Notes: generated from the letters alone by a model not told the origin. Shown: positions 38,125 through 47,700, counted from the first letter of the stretch. The stretch: 64,000 bases of DNA from Paenibacillus aceti (GCF_003614185.1 NZ_KZ987724.1:2553791-2617790), one strand, 5' to 3'. Numbers and translations: made by a program.

Positions 38125-38142
38125 TGGATACGCTTTCATTAT
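38125..38142 (-). promoter_or_regulatory. Promoter -10 box and cre-like site of the glycerate kinase gene
   Basis: On the minus strand TATAAT (38137-38142) runs directly into TGAAAGCGTATCCA (38125-38138), a full match to the CcpA cre consensus TGNAARCGNWWNCA. Its position over the transcription start region predicts carbon catabolite repression. Confidence 0.65.
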
Positions 38143-38217
38143 AGGGCTTTACAGCTTATTTTTATATTGATTAACGGACGAAATTCATTGTTCAAATGCA
38201 CAATCAAGTATCAAATG

Positions 38218-38263
38218 ATCAACCCAAAAGAGACCAGCCAAGGCTGATCTCTTTTGGGTTGAT
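38218..38263 (-). terminator. Terminator of the GH4 sugar operon
   Basis: A 22-bp stem with a single G-U mismatch and a 2-nt loop. The inner stem GAGATCAGCC/GGCTGGTCTC is followed by TTTT on the minus strand. It lies about 25 bp after the GH4 stop. Confidence 0.85.
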
Positions 38264-38286
38264 TCCCTACTTACTCTGCTCCAAAT

Positions 38287-39594
38287 TTATTTAAAAAATG
38301 CTGGTAAATATTGCCTGTTACATTCCAGCATCTCGTCCAGCAATATCTTGGCTACCTTGACGGATGGAACTAACGGATGGCTTGCCATCGCTTGTAGTGC
38401 GATGGATCTGTCACCAGTTATTGCGGCTTCAATCGTGAGTCTCTCATAGGTTTTAACCGCTTGGATAAGACCTTTCGTTTGCTCAGGTACACATGTGACC
38501 GACACTGGAATGGGACCATTACTCGTCACGAGACAGTTCACCTCAATGCTGGCATCAGCCGGAAGGAAATCGAGAATATTCCCGTTCGAGACATTCAAAG
38601 TCTGAACATCGCGCTTATCATTACATAGCGATTCCATCAGATTCACAGCTGCTTCAGAATAATACGCACCCCCACGTTGTTCCAGTTGCTTCGGCTTATC
38701 TTGCAAATTGGGGTCCTTGTAAAGTTCAAATAATTCATCTTCGACTCTCTTCACGACATCGGCACGAGTACCATTGGCGTTCAATGATTCTATTTGCTCC
38801 TCAAGCATAACGTCCGTCATGTAGAAATATTTCAAATAATAAGAGGGATATCCGCCTAATCCACTCAGGAATTCAGGATCCCATTCAGATGGGGGAACAT
38901 TCTTGGCGGAATAATCCTCACGATGATCTAGCATTTCCTGAAGCTTATCCTCACCATCCACCTCGATCCGAGTTACCCAGTGCAGGTGATTCAATCCTAC
39001 AAACTCCGTATAGATGTGATCGATCGGCGTATTGTACTGTTCGCTTAATCTCTTCTGGAGACCAATGGGCGCATTGCAAAGTCCGATACTTTTTACATTC
39101 GTATGCCGGTTAATCGCCTCGGTAACCATCCCCGCTGGATTTGTAAAATTCAACAGCCAGGCGTCAGGACTTAACTCCTCGATATCCTTGCAAATATCCA
39201 GTAAGACAGGGATGGTCCGCAGGGCCTTCATCATTCCCCCTGGTCCCGTCGTTTCTTGACCGATCACCCCATGCTGGTTCGGAATATGCTCATCCCATTT
39301 CCGCGCCTCCAGCAGCCCCACTCTCATTTGCGTTGTAATAAAATCAGCTCCAGCGATAGCTTCACGGCGATCCAAAGTCAGGAAAACTTGAATCGGAAGG
39401 CCCGATTTAGCCACCATACGTTTAGCTAGTTCTCCGACAATTTCAAGTTTATGTCTGCCTTGCTCAATATCAACCAGCCATAGTTCTCTAACTGGCAATT
39501 GTTCATATCTCTGAATAAAACCTTCTACAATTTCCGGAGTGTATGAAGAGCCCCCACCGATGACTGCGATTTTCAAACCTTTACGTCGTTCCAT
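38287..39594 (-). CDS. GH4 6-phospho-glycosidase (6-phospho-beta-glucosidase type)
   Basis: A 435-aa family 4 glycosidase, which uses NAD+ and a divalent metal to hydrolyse phosphorylated disaccharides. N-terminal nucleotide-binding IAVIGGGSSYTPE, then NFTNPAG (about 151), SIGLCNAPIG with the metal-binding Cys (about 170-179), and GLNHLHW with the metal-binding His (about 200). No signal peptide, so it acts in the cytoplasm. It is the last gene of an ABC transporter operon, just after a BadF-type kinase, which could make its phosphorylated substrate. Confidence 0.95.
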   Translation of the reverse strand: MERRKGLKIAVIGGGSSYTPEIVEGFIQRYEQLPVRELWLVDIEQGRHKLEIVGELAKRMVAKSGLPIQVFLTLDRREAIAGADFITTQMRVGLLEARKWDEHIPNQHGVIGQETTGPGGMMKALRTIPVLLDICKDIEELSPDAWLLNFTNPAGMVTEAINRHTNVKSIGLCNAPIGLQKRLSEQYNTPIDHIYTEFVGLNHLHWVTRIEVDGEDKLQEMLDHREDYSAKNVPPSEWDPEFLSGLGGYPSYYLKYFYMTDVMLEEQIESLNANGTRADVVKRVEDELFELYKDPNLQDKPKQLEQRGGAYYSEAAVNLMESLCNDKRDVQTLNVSNGNILDFLPADASIEVNCLVTSNGPIPVSVTCVPEQTKGLIQAVKTYERLTIEAAITGDRSIALQAMASHPLVPSVKVAKILLDEMLECNRQYLPAFFK

Positions 39595-39649
39595 GCTGAT
39601 TCATCTTCCCTTCAACTAATGAATTATGATCATTGTATTTTTGAACCCA

Positions 39650-40624
39650 TTACACCAGATTGTAATCCGATACCGTCCGAAGCTGCTCATATACTTCCTC
39701 AGGAAGAGAGCCCCCCTCAGCTTCAAAAGCCAACCATAACGCTCCCACGACAGGTTCCACTTGAAGCTTCACAAGAGAAGCATGAGGGGCGCATCCCTTA
39801 ACCGCTTGCTCAATATAGGGATGAATAAACCGCGCTTCACCTCGGGTAATAACGCTTCCTGCCAGCACGACATCAAACTTGTCATTCTCCATACCCAAAC
39901 GTCGGATGACAGCCTGTGCCGACTTGCCTAGCTCCTCCCCTTGTACTCGCAGTATATGGGTGGCCACTTCATCTCCTTCGGCTGCAGCCTGAAAAATCAA
40001 TTTCACGGTGCTAAGCGGAGGATACTTGTCATGATCCAAATAATCATTAAACATGGTCGATACATCGTTATATCCCAGATGCTCTAGAAGCAGTTCCGTT
40101 AACCGTGTCGGCTGCTCACGTCCGTCCCAAGCCCGAATAACCGCCCGAAAGGCCTCGACACATAACGTTGCGCCGCCGCCGAAATCCCCGAACATATAAG
40201 AAAAACCACCGCATTGATAAAATTGTTCCCGGGGACTAATCCCCGCACTATTCGTGCCCGTTCCGCAGATCAACACAATTCCATACGGACGATCTGTTCC
40301 GGCCCGAAGAGCAATCACCGTATCGCAGTTCAGATCATATTTCGGAAATTCCATTTCTGCGAGCATCGGTCTCAATATTTGATAATCTGCTTCGCGATCG
40401 GCACCAGCTAACCCAAAATAAGCAAAGGTAATGTCGTTTCGACTAAGGCCCGCTTGACCGAGTGCCATCTCCACGGACTCCCTGAGACTATATTTAGCTT
40501 CCTCATAATCGATTTGATGATTGCCGTTCCCGCTATGCCCTTTTCCAATGATCCTTCCATGTTCATCAGCGATCAGCGCATACGTCTTGCTTCCGCCAGC
40601 ATCTACGCCTAAATAATATTTCAA
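39650..40624 (-). CDS. BadF/N-acetylglucosamine kinase-type sugar kinase
   Basis: An ASKHA-fold kinase of about 324 aa. Phosphate-1 motif YYLGVDAGGSKTYALI at the N-terminus, ICGTGTNSAG (phosphate-2 region, about 120) and VVLAGSVITRG (adenosine region, about 255). The TTG start at 40624 is 8 nt after AGGAG; a GTG three codons upstream is possible. It sits between an ABC binding protein and a GH4 enzyme, so it likely phosphorylates the imported sugar or a product of it. GlcNAc kinase is the nearest characterised activity. Confidence 0.9.
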   Translation of the reverse strand: MKYYLGVDAGGSKTYALIADEHGRIIGKGHSGNGNHQIDYEEAKYSLRESVEMALGQAGLSRNDITFAYFGLAGADREADYQILRPMLAEMEFPKYDLNCDTVIALRAGTDRPYGIVLICGTGTNSAGISPREQFYQCGGFSYMFGDFGGGATLCVEAFRAVIRAWDGREQPTRLTELLLEHLGYNDVSTMFNDYLDHDKYPPLSTVKLIFQAAAEGDEVATHILRVQGEELGKSAQAVIRRLGMENDKFDVVLAGSVITRGEARFIHPYIEQAVKGCAPHASLVKLQVEPVVGALWLAFEAEGGSLPEEVYEQLRTVSDYNLV

Positions 40625-40743
40625 TGGATCCACTCCTATGATTGCATGTTTGTCTGAGTCTAGATGAGTTATTTAGTGAGAGTAAAAATGAGGGAAGGGA
40701 TGACTCCACTCCCCCCACCATATCGCACTCCAGTTGCCGGATG

Positions 40744-42123
40744 TTATTTGTTCACACGTTCCAACAGTTTATCTAATTTCTTCTGAATTCCTTGCATCAC
40801 TTCAGGTACTGGTTTCGTATTATTCTCAGCGGCGGCAAACTCATTGATGAACAGTTCATTAATTTGCGAATAGTTCGCTACCAAGTGGTTGTAAGACTCC
40901 ACGCCGTATTTGTTCGCGCCATCATATACATTCTTAATGGCTTCCGGATCAACACCCTCGAAGCTGTTATAATATTTATCTTTCGCTTGATCATTAATTG
41001 GAGGTGTCCCCCCGCTGAGCTCGATTGACTTTTCCTGAACATCCTTGGAAATGAGGAACTTAATGAATTCATAGGCCTCTTTGGGATGCTTGGAATCCTT
41101 CAATACGAATAAGGGGTCAACATACAGCACGCTTCTTTCTTCATCATTGCCGCCATAAGGAACAGCCGCTACACCAATTTTAAAGTTGAATTGGTCTTGA
41201 CTCGCCAGGCTCCATGAACCGCCAACCGTCATCCCCACTTTACCGGACAAGAATGGATCTCCAAATTGACCTGCTACAGATTTAGACCATGCTGGAGTTG
41301 GGGATACCTCTTTATCCCAAATCAAGTCGATCAGTTGCTGGTAAGCGTCAATCGCTTCCGGGGAATCGAAATGTGTTTCACTTGGTTTACCTCCATTGGT
41401 CCAGGTGTCATCGGAGTATACTTTGACTCCGAAATACGCTGGTCTCATATCCAATTCGCCCCAACCAAAGTTTACGCCATAAGCTGATTTTTCAATATCA
41501 TCATCACGAACGGTCAGCTTGTCTGCAACTTCGACCATTTTGTCGAATGTCCAGCTTTTGTCTTCATAATCTGAAGGGGGATACGGCAAGCCTGCATGAT
41601 CAAACATATCTTTGTTATAGAGCAATACGGTCACATAGTTGCTGAAAGGAATACCGTATGTTTTACCGTCAACCTTGTAAATGTCCATGAGTTCATCTTG
41701 AATGCCAAAATCAGAAGGTTTGAAGCCATCCTCGTTCATAATATCCGTTAGATCGGTTAACAAGTCTTTATTGTAGTATTCCGCGAAACCACCGTAGCCG
41801 AAATGAGAGGTGATATCCGGTGCATTTTTCGCCGCGATATTCGCTTGTAGCTTGGAGTCGAATTGCTCGTATGGGGCTTTCTCTACCTTCACCTTAATAT
41901 TCGGATGAGCGCTTTCAAAGTCAGGGATTAGTTTCTCTACATAAGTTCTATCTGGAGAGTCGATGGTATAGTAAGTAATGGTTACAGGGCCTGAGCTTTT
42001 TTCTCCAGTACCGGAGCTCTCCTTGCCACTACTATTACTATTACCACCGCAAGCAGACAAAACGAAAACCAATACCAGAATCAGACCTGGAAGTAAGCGC
42101 AACTTCTTCTTAGCTTGTTTCAT
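40744..42123 (-). CDS. ABC sugar-binding lipoprotein
   Basis: A 459-aa family 1 extracellular solute-binding protein. Lipoprotein signal peptide with lipobox LSAC (Cys about 26), followed by a low-complexity Ser/Gly linker. Binding-protein motifs include IDSPDRTYVEKLIPDFESAH and GKVGMTVGGSW. It delivers an oligosaccharide to the two permeases encoded upstream. The ATG follows AAAGGGGGATATTTGA. Confidence 0.95.
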   Translation of the reverse strand: MKQAKKKLRLLPGLILVLVFVLSACGGNSNSSGKESSGTGEKSSGPVTITYYTIDSPDRTYVEKLIPDFESAHPNIKVKVEKAPYEQFDSKLQANIAAKNAPDITSHFGYGGFAEYYNKDLLTDLTDIMNEDGFKPSDFGIQDELMDIYKVDGKTYGIPFSNYVTVLLYNKDMFDHAGLPYPPSDYEDKSWTFDKMVEVADKLTVRDDDIEKSAYGVNFGWGELDMRPAYFGVKVYSDDTWTNGGKPSETHFDSPEAIDAYQQLIDLIWDKEVSPTPAWSKSVAGQFGDPFLSGKVGMTVGGSWSLASQDQFNFKIGVAAVPYGGNDEERSVLYVDPLFVLKDSKHPKEAYEFIKFLISKDVQEKSIELSGGTPPINDQAKDKYYNSFEGVDPEAIKNVYDGANKYGVESYNHLVANYSQINELFINEFAAAENNTKPVPEVMQGIQKKLDKLLERVNK

Positions 42124-42185
42124 TCAAATATCCCCCTTTAAAAAAGTTTGTATATATCAAATAATTGAACGCATCCTTCGATCAA

Positions 42186-43091
42186 TTACTTAATACCGGT
42201 AAGGACAATCCCTTCCGTAAAGTGCTTCTGTGCTGAGGCAAAAATCGCTATTATCGGCAGTGTCGTCATGATCGAGGCACACATCAACAAGTTGTAAGGA
42301 GCAATCCGGAACTTGGATGACATCATGGCTGCCAAACCTACAGGCAAAGTGAACTTCTCCTGAGAACTCAGGTACAATACAGGGCCGAGCAAGTCATTCC
42401 ATGTCCAAATAAATGTAAAGATCGCAACGGTAGCAAGGGCTGGGCCCGAGAGTGGAAGCGCTATTTTCCAAAATAAACGAAATTCCGTGCAGCCATCGAT
42501 TCTTCCTGAATCATACAGTTCATTAGGTAGCGACATGAAGAATTGTCTTAATAAGAAGATTTGATAAGCTGAGCCTAAGAAAGTCGGTACGATCAGCGGC
42601 AAGAATGAATTGACCCACCCCAAATTAGAGAAGAGAATGAATTGGGGGATCATCACGGCCGGATAGGGCAGCATCATAGTAGAAATCATCAGCATGAACA
42701 GAATTCTCTTGCCTTTGGCCCGATATCTCGTAAATCCATAAGCGACTAAGGCGGATGAGAATACGGTACCGATCACAGATACTACGGCGACAATGATACT
42801 GTTCTTATACAGGATGCCGAATTTGATTTCTTCATTCGCGAAGAGTGTCCTAAAGTTCTCCCAAGCGAACACCCGCGGAATAATGGTAGGCGGAAATTGC
42901 AGCATTTCCTTCGATGTCTTAAGGGCTGTGGATACCATGAATACCACGGGGAAGATCATCGTGATGGTAATGCAAATTAATAGAATAAAAGCAATAATCT
43001 CGCCAATTGTCATTTTCCGCCGTGAATCCGCCTTTAAAGCTGCAGGGTCCATGGTGACATGCGTATTTCTCTCAGTTACGGAGTTACTCAT
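42186..43091 (-). CDS. Carbohydrate ABC permease (MalG type)
   Basis: A 301-aa inner membrane permease with about six helices. The EAA loop is seen as LPNELYDSGRIDGCTEFRLF. Its start codon overlaps the previous stop by one base (TAATG), which implies translational coupling with the MalF-type partner. Confidence 0.95.
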   Translation of the reverse strand: MSNSVTERNTHVTMDPAALKADSRRKMTIGEIIAFILLICITITMIFPVVFMVSTALKTSKEMLQFPPTIIPRVFAWENFRTLFANEEIKFGILYKNSIIVAVVSVIGTVFSSALVAYGFTRYRAKGKRILFMLMISTMMLPYPAVMIPQFILFSNLGWVNSFLPLIVPTFLGSAYQIFLLRQFFMSLPNELYDSGRIDGCTEFRLFWKIALPLSGPALATVAIFTFIWTWNDLLGPVLYLSSQEKFTLPVGLAAMMSSKFRIAPYNLLMCASIMTTLPIIAIFASAQKHFTEGIVLTGIK

Positions 43092-43981
43092 TAATCCCGT
43101 CCCCCCTCATAGTAGACAAATCGATTTGATGATTTCATAATGATCACGGTTACGATGAGTATGGCGAGCAGCAGTAGCCAAGCCATCGCAGAAGCATACC
43201 CGAGTCGGAAGTCCTTGAATGCGCTTACATAGACGTTAAAGACGTAGAATCTTGTTGAATAGTTCGGCCCCCCCTGCGTCATTACGTAAGCTTGCGTAAA
43301 TACCTGGAAGGACTCAATGACAGCCATAATCAATTGGAATAAAAATACGGGGGAGATCATCGGGAAGGTGACGTTCCAGAATGTCTTCCATTTACTTGCC
43401 CCATCCAATCTTGCTGCCTCAAGCAAACTCGCCGGAACACCTTGCAAGCCAGCCAAGAATATAATCATCCCTGCTCCTACGCCCCAAAATGTCATGATGA
43501 TTAGTGCCCACATAGCGAACTTCTCATCTAAGAACCAAGCGGGTCCTTTAACCCCGAATAATGAAAGAATGTAATTGAAGATTCCTGCCTCCGGATTAAA
43601 GATCCAGAACCATAACAGGGACATCGAGACGCCGGATATCATACTTGGAAAGTACATCGCTGTTCGAAAAAATCCTTGAGCCGGAATTTTCATATTAATG
43701 AGCATTGCAAAGATCAAAGAAAGGAATAGGCCCAGAGGAACACTAATAAAAGTGTATTTCAACGTAACTACAATAGATTTGTAGAATAATTCATCCTGGA
43801 ACAGTTCCCTGAAATTGTCCAAACCGATAAATGTAGGCTTACTGATAATGTCGTAATCTGTAAAACTATAATACAGTGATGATAAAATTGGATATAACGC
43901 AAAGACTAAAAATCCGATTAACCATGGCGAGATAAATAGATAGAAATAGAAATTCTCGCGTTTGGACTCAGATAATTTCAT
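43091..43981 (-). CDS. Carbohydrate ABC permease (MalF type)
   Basis: A 296-aa permease with about six helices. The EAA loop is VPASLLEAARLDGASKWKTFWNVTFP. It is the first gene of the operon and pairs with the MalG-type permease. Its promoter region carries palindromes likely bound by the LacI regulator encoded upstream. Confidence 0.95.
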   Translation of the reverse strand: MKLSESKRENFYFYLFISPWLIGFLVFALYPILSSLYYSFTDYDIISKPTFIGLDNFRELFQDELFYKSIVVTLKYTFISVPLGLFLSLIFAMLINMKIPAQGFFRTAMYFPSMISGVSMSLLWFWIFNPEAGIFNYILSLFGVKGPAWFLDEKFAMWALIIMTFWGVGAGMIIFLAGLQGVPASLLEAARLDGASKWKTFWNVTFPMISPVFLFQLIMAVIESFQVFTQAYVMTQGGPNYSTRFYVFNVYVSAFKDFRLGYASAMAWLLLLAILIVTVIIMKSSNRFVYYEGGRD

Positions 43982-44033
43982 CCTTACAATCCCTCCCCTT
44001 TTTTGTGTTTTTGCAATGCCCTGATTTTTTATT

Positions 44034-44055
44034 AAAGTTAAAGGGCTTTAACTTT
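44034..44055 (-). promoter_or_regulatory. LacI-type operator candidate 1
   Basis: Perfect inverted repeat: arms AAAGTTAAAG and CTTTAACTTT separated by 2 bp, about 55-75 bp upstream of the MalF-type gene. The even-symmetry 22-bp dyad suits a LacI dimer. Confidence 0.6.
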
Positions 44056-44104
44056 ATCAATATGTGTTAATCCTAATCATATTCATGACATTTGACAATA
44101 CTTT

Positions 44105-44120
44105 TTTAACTTAAGTTAAA
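44105..44120 (-). promoter_or_regulatory. LacI-type operator candidate 2
   Basis: A perfect 16-bp palindrome, TTTAACTTAAGTTAAA, 50 bp upstream of the first candidate. It shares the AAGTTAAA half site, so the two could support looping by a tetramer. Confidence 0.55.
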
Positions 44121-44241
44121 CTTTCGGTTTATTTTCTGGATATAACTTGATAAATTCAACCTTTTCTCTTACAAGTTCTTTGTAGAACTATAGGATTCCC
44201 CTCGGAAATTCTGCTGATTTTATCGAAATATATTAAAGCGT

Positions 44242-45267
44242 TTAAACTTTTATCGGCAAATTATCCGATGGATTGTCCCGCCGCGGTGTTCCCGTAGATT
44301 CTCTTACAATTAACTCGGGATCAAACTCCGCAATTATATTTCGCTTAGCTGGCTCTTCGATCAATTTCAGCAGCATCTCGACGCCTTGCCTTCCGATCTT
44401 CTCAACGGGCTGACGGACCGTGGTTAGGGAAGGATGAAATTCTTTGGAGTATATCTGGTCATCAAATCCAACCACCGAAACATCTCGCGGAATCCGTATC
44501 CCCTCATTCTTAAATGCATCTATAATGCCAAAGGCTATAAAATCATCCGCTGCGAATACCGCGGTAGGCAATTGCCCTGACTCCATCCAACGCTTCGCGA
44601 TCTCATAACCTGAAGTAATACTGAATATGCCTTGTTCAATACTGAATGGTTCCAGCCCAGCCTCTTCAAGAGCAGCGAGGAAGCCTCTCTCCCGTTCTCG
44701 GCTGCTTAAAAGCGGTTCAGAACCTCGAATATGAGCAATTTGAGTATGCCCGAGCTCTATCAAATGCTTGGTCGCATCATAACCCCCTTTGTAATTGTTC
44801 ACAATAACGGAAGGCACTGTAGGATTACGCTGCTGGTTATCAAGAATCACAAAAGGGATCTTCCGTTTCTTAAGCTCCATTAAATAGATATCGGCATTAG
44901 TCGGTGACAGCAAGATGACTCCATCCACCCGATCTTCTTGAAACATAGAACGATGAAAGGTATCTTCATGCTGCGAAATAGAAAGTGCCAGGAAATAATC
45001 ATGCTCCGCTAAACAGTCGTTCACTTCTGTAACTATAGCATCAAGAGCGGTATCATGCAGGGTATTCAACATGAGCCCGATGATTCCCGTTTTGCCGCTT
45101 GCCAAGCTTCGAGCAGACGAGTTCGGTCGATAATCTAACTCCTTCATAGCCTGTAATACCTTTTCCCTGTTCTTCTCGCGCACGGAGGAAGCATTATTAA
45201 GCACTCTAGATACGGTAACAACGGATAGTCCCGACTTCTTGGCTACATCAAAAATACTAACTCTCAT
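44242..45267 (-). CDS. LacI family regulator of the GH4/ABC operon
   Basis: A 341-aa LacI repressor. HTH FDVAKKSGLSVVTVSRVLN (residues 5-23) with the hinge helix SSARSLASGKTG (about 51-62), then a periplasmic-binding-like sensor domain. It lies immediately upstream of the ABC sugar operon on the same strand, so operon and regulator are probably a unit. The last codons overlap a GTTTAAAC palindrome (44240-44247). Closely related to the LacI protein at 46599. Confidence 0.95.
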   Translation of the reverse strand: MRVSIFDVAKKSGLSVVTVSRVLNNASSVREKNREKVLQAMKELDYRPNSSARSLASGKTGIIGLMLNTLHDTALDAIVTEVNDCLAEHDYFLALSISQHEDTFHRSMFQEDRVDGVILLSPTNADIYLMELKKRKIPFVILDNQQRNPTVPSVIVNNYKGGYDATKHLIELGHTQIAHIRGSEPLLSSRERERGFLAALEEAGLEPFSIEQGIFSITSGYEIAKRWMESGQLPTAVFAADDFIAFGIIDAFKNEGIRIPRDVSVVGFDDQIYSKEFHPSLTTVRQPVEKIGRQGVEMLLKLIEEPAKRNIIAEFDPELIVRESTGTPRRDNPSDNLPIKV

Positions 45268-45490
45268 GACAAACCGCCCCTATTTACCACGATTTTACAA
45301 TAACATAACATATTTCGAGTGATTTATCACATGCAACGTCAGGATTTTCTGAGCCATCCAATATTGGAAGGTAAGATAGAAAGTAAGATAAGTAGAAAAA
45401 AAGAAAAATGAGTCATATATGTGATGAAAAATGATCCTATCCTACGTTATAGTTTGCTTCAGACCGACAAACCGTGGGAGGATTTGAACT

Positions 45491-46282
45491 ATGAAATTTG
45501 ATTTCCATACGCATCATGAACGTTGTGGCCATGCTACAGGAACTTTGCGGGATTATGTTACAGCCGCAGTGGAGAAGAATTTACAGAGCATTGGACTTTC
45601 CGACCACTTGCCATTATTCGCAGAGGAAGCCGATCATCCTTCTCCTGATGGATGTATGGCTAAGAGCGAGTTTCCCCATTATGTAAAAGAAGTGCTGCAA
45701 TTAAAACAGGAATTCGCAGGAAAGATCGATGTTCTTCTAGGCGCAGAAGCCGACTTTATCCCAAATGGCTTAGACATTTACCGCGAGATCATCACGAGTT
45801 ACCCGTTCGATTATGTCATCGGCTCCGTGCATGAATTCGCTGGCCATGGTCTCTATGATTCCGAACATTGGGATCGATTGACCACGCAAGGCAAGCTCGA
45901 CTTTAAGAATAGTTATTACTTCCATGTTGCCCAATCTGCAAAGACCGGCTTATATGATATTCTAGGTCATGTTGATGCTTTGGATCGTTATTTATCCGAC
46001 TATAAAGCGTACCACACAGAAGTTGCGGATGAGACACTTCGGACGATTGCTGAGCATGATGTGGTGATCGAGATTAACTCCTCGGATGAGCATTGGGTAC
46101 CCAATGGAGCATTGCTGGAGAGAGCCTTCCATTATGGTGTAAAGGTTACTTTCGGGTCCGATGCCCATGAACCTGAACAGGTAGGAGATCATTTCGAGGA
46201 AGTAAGACAACATCTGTTACAGATTGGATATCGTGAATGGGCCTTATTCAAGCAACGAAAAAGAACGATGATCTCTCTCTAA
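45491..46282 (+). CDS. PHP-domain histidinol-phosphatase family protein
   Basis: A 263-aa PHP phosphoesterase of the HisK/HisJ type. Metal-binding motifs DFHTHHERCGHA at the N-terminus, IGLSDHLPL (about 34), VLLGAEADF (about 80), YVIGSVHEF (about 107), ILGHVD (about 157) and TFGSDAHEPEQVG (about 217). Ribosome binding site GGGAGG. There are no histidine genes nearby, so it could act on another phosphomonoester. It has its own terminator. Confidence 0.9.
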   Translation: MKFDFHTHHERCGHATGTLRDYVTAAVEKNLQSIGLSDHLPLFAEEADHPSPDGCMAKSEFPHYVKEVLQLKQEFAGKIDVLLGAEADFIPNGLDIYREIITSYPFDYVIGSVHEFAGHGLYDSEHWDRLTTQGKLDFKNSYYFHVAQSAKTGLYDILGHVDALDRYLSDYKAYHTEVADETLRTIAEHDVVIEINSSDEHWVPNGALLERAFHYGVKVTFGSDAHEPEQVGDHFEEVRQHLLQIGYREWALFKQRKRTMISL

Positions 46283-46320
46283 TCTGTGGTGCAAACGCCA
46301 TCTGCGTTCGAATAAATCAC

Positions 46321-46377
46321 AATGACCAGCCAGCTAACCTCATTATGAATCAAGGTTAGTGGGCTGGTCATTTTTGC
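46321..46377 (+). terminator. Terminator after the PHP phosphatase gene
   Basis: A 20-bp stem (AATGACCAGCCAGCTAACCT and its partner at 46353-46372) followed by TTTTT, about 40 bp after the stop. Confidence 0.9.
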
Positions 46378-46598
46378 GCATTACCTGGGAGTCTTCTTCC
46401 CGCGATTCTGCTCTAGCCTAGGCAGCATAAATCTTAATTAAATGGAAGGGTTCGTTTATAATAAAGAATAAGCCTGCCATTTGTTCAAAATCTGCATGAT
46501 CAATGACCAGGTATACGGCATTCCAAGCCATATGTATGTTACACTCATGCTATATAAACAAGGATAAATCGCGGAATATACACGCAAGGAGAATGTAA

Positions 46599-47594
46599 AT
46601 GAAGGTAAGCATTTTTGATGTTGCAAAAAAATCCGGTCTATCCGTTGTCACCGTGTCGCGTGTATTAAACGGGGCAGAGACCGTACGAGAGAAAAATCGG
46701 CAAAAAGTGCTGGAAGCCATCAAGGAACTGAACTACCAGCCTAGCGCAGCTGCTCGTAGTCTGGCCCGGGGAAAGACGGGGATCATCGGCCTGATCGTGA
46801 CGACGCTTCAGGACTCCTTCTTCGACGCGGTCGTTAAGGAACTGAATGAGATTCTGTCGCTGCAGGGGTATTTCCTGGCCGTATCGGTATCGACCGGTAT
46901 GAACTCCGATGGCAACCATGATCTGTTACAGGAAGATCGGGTCGACGGCCTGATTCTCCTCTCTCCGATGGAGGAGAGCAAGTATCTCTTGGAATTGAAG
47001 CGGCGTGCCATCCCCTATGTATTGATCGATAACCAGCTTCCAGAGAATGATTCCTATTCGATCACGGTCGACAACTATGATGGCGGATATGCAGCTACGA
47101 AGCATCTGCTAGAGCTTGGCCATACTTCCATCGCCCATATATGCGGAGAGGAAATGTTCCGCAGTACGCGGGAGCGGCGCAGCGGATTTCTTCAGGCCCT
47201 TCAAGATCACGGGCTGGCTCCATTTGAAATCGTGCATGGCGAATTCGATATTGCCTCTGGCTACGAGGCCTGCCAGCGTTGGCTCGCTGAGGGGAATTTG
47301 CCCTCGGCAGTCTTCGCCGGAGACGATCATATCGCTCTCGGCGTGATCAATGCTCTGCTGGAGGCCGGAGTTCCCGTGCCCGGCCAGGTCTCGATCGTCG
47401 GCTATGACGATCATTATATCGCTTCCCAGCTGCGGCCGCATTTGACGACCGTCCGCCAGCCTGCGGACAAGATCGCCCTGGCAGCGGCCGACATGCTGCT
47501 GAGCCGCATCTCCGGCAAAATGAAGCGCGGCGCCGGCATCCGCATCGATCCCGAGCTGATCGTGCGGGAATCGACCGTCGCCGCCGCAGATTAG
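46599..47594 (+). CDS. LacI family regulator (paralogue)
   Basis: A 331-aa LacI repressor with HTH FDVAKKSGLSVVTVSRVLN, identical over 19 residues to that of the LacI protein at 44242-45267. Sensor domain motifs include DRVDGLILLSP and PSAVFAGDDHIALGV. Ribosome binding site AAGGAG. With such matched recognition helices the two repressors probably bind overlapping operators. The gene ends just before a group II intron; its own target genes are not obvious. Confidence 0.94.
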   Translation: MKVSIFDVAKKSGLSVVTVSRVLNGAETVREKNRQKVLEAIKELNYQPSAAARSLARGKTGIIGLIVTTLQDSFFDAVVKELNEILSLQGYFLAVSVSTGMNSDGNHDLLQEDRVDGLILLSPMEESKYLLELKRRAIPYVLIDNQLPENDSYSITVDNYDGGYAATKHLLELGHTSIAHICGEEMFRSTRERRSGFLQALQDHGLAPFEIVHGEFDIASGYEACQRWLAEGNLPSAVFAGDDHIALGVINALLEAGVPVPGQVSIVGYDDHYIASQLRPHLTTVRQPADKIALAAADMLLSRISGKMKRGAGIRIDPELIVRESTVAAAD

Positions 47595-47652
47595 GTTAGA
47601 GAAGCCATTTTGAATTCTGTAGAGTAAAGGGCTGGGTTTACCAGCCCCTCCT

Positions 47653-47691
47653 CATCAAACCGTACGTGCGGTTTTCCCGCATACGGCTTTC
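47653..47691 (-). ncRNA. Group II intron domain V
   Basis: On the minus strand AGCCGTATGCGG-GAAAA-CCGCACGTACGGTTT folds into the conserved domain V hairpin with its bulge. The sequence is close to the AGCCGUAUG...CGUACGGUU core of bacterial introns. It forms the catalytic centre of the ribozyme. Confidence 0.85.
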
Positions 47692-47700
47692 CGACATTCT

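Noticed and set aside
38065-38139. Upstream extension of glycerate kinase to 38139
   Set aside because: The extension overlaps the -10 box and cre site and has no homology to the family N-terminus.
44235-44250. AAAGCGTTTAAACTTT as a cre site
   Set aside because: Two consensus positions fail and it lies at the end of the LacI coding region; GTTTAAAC may be a chance palindrome.
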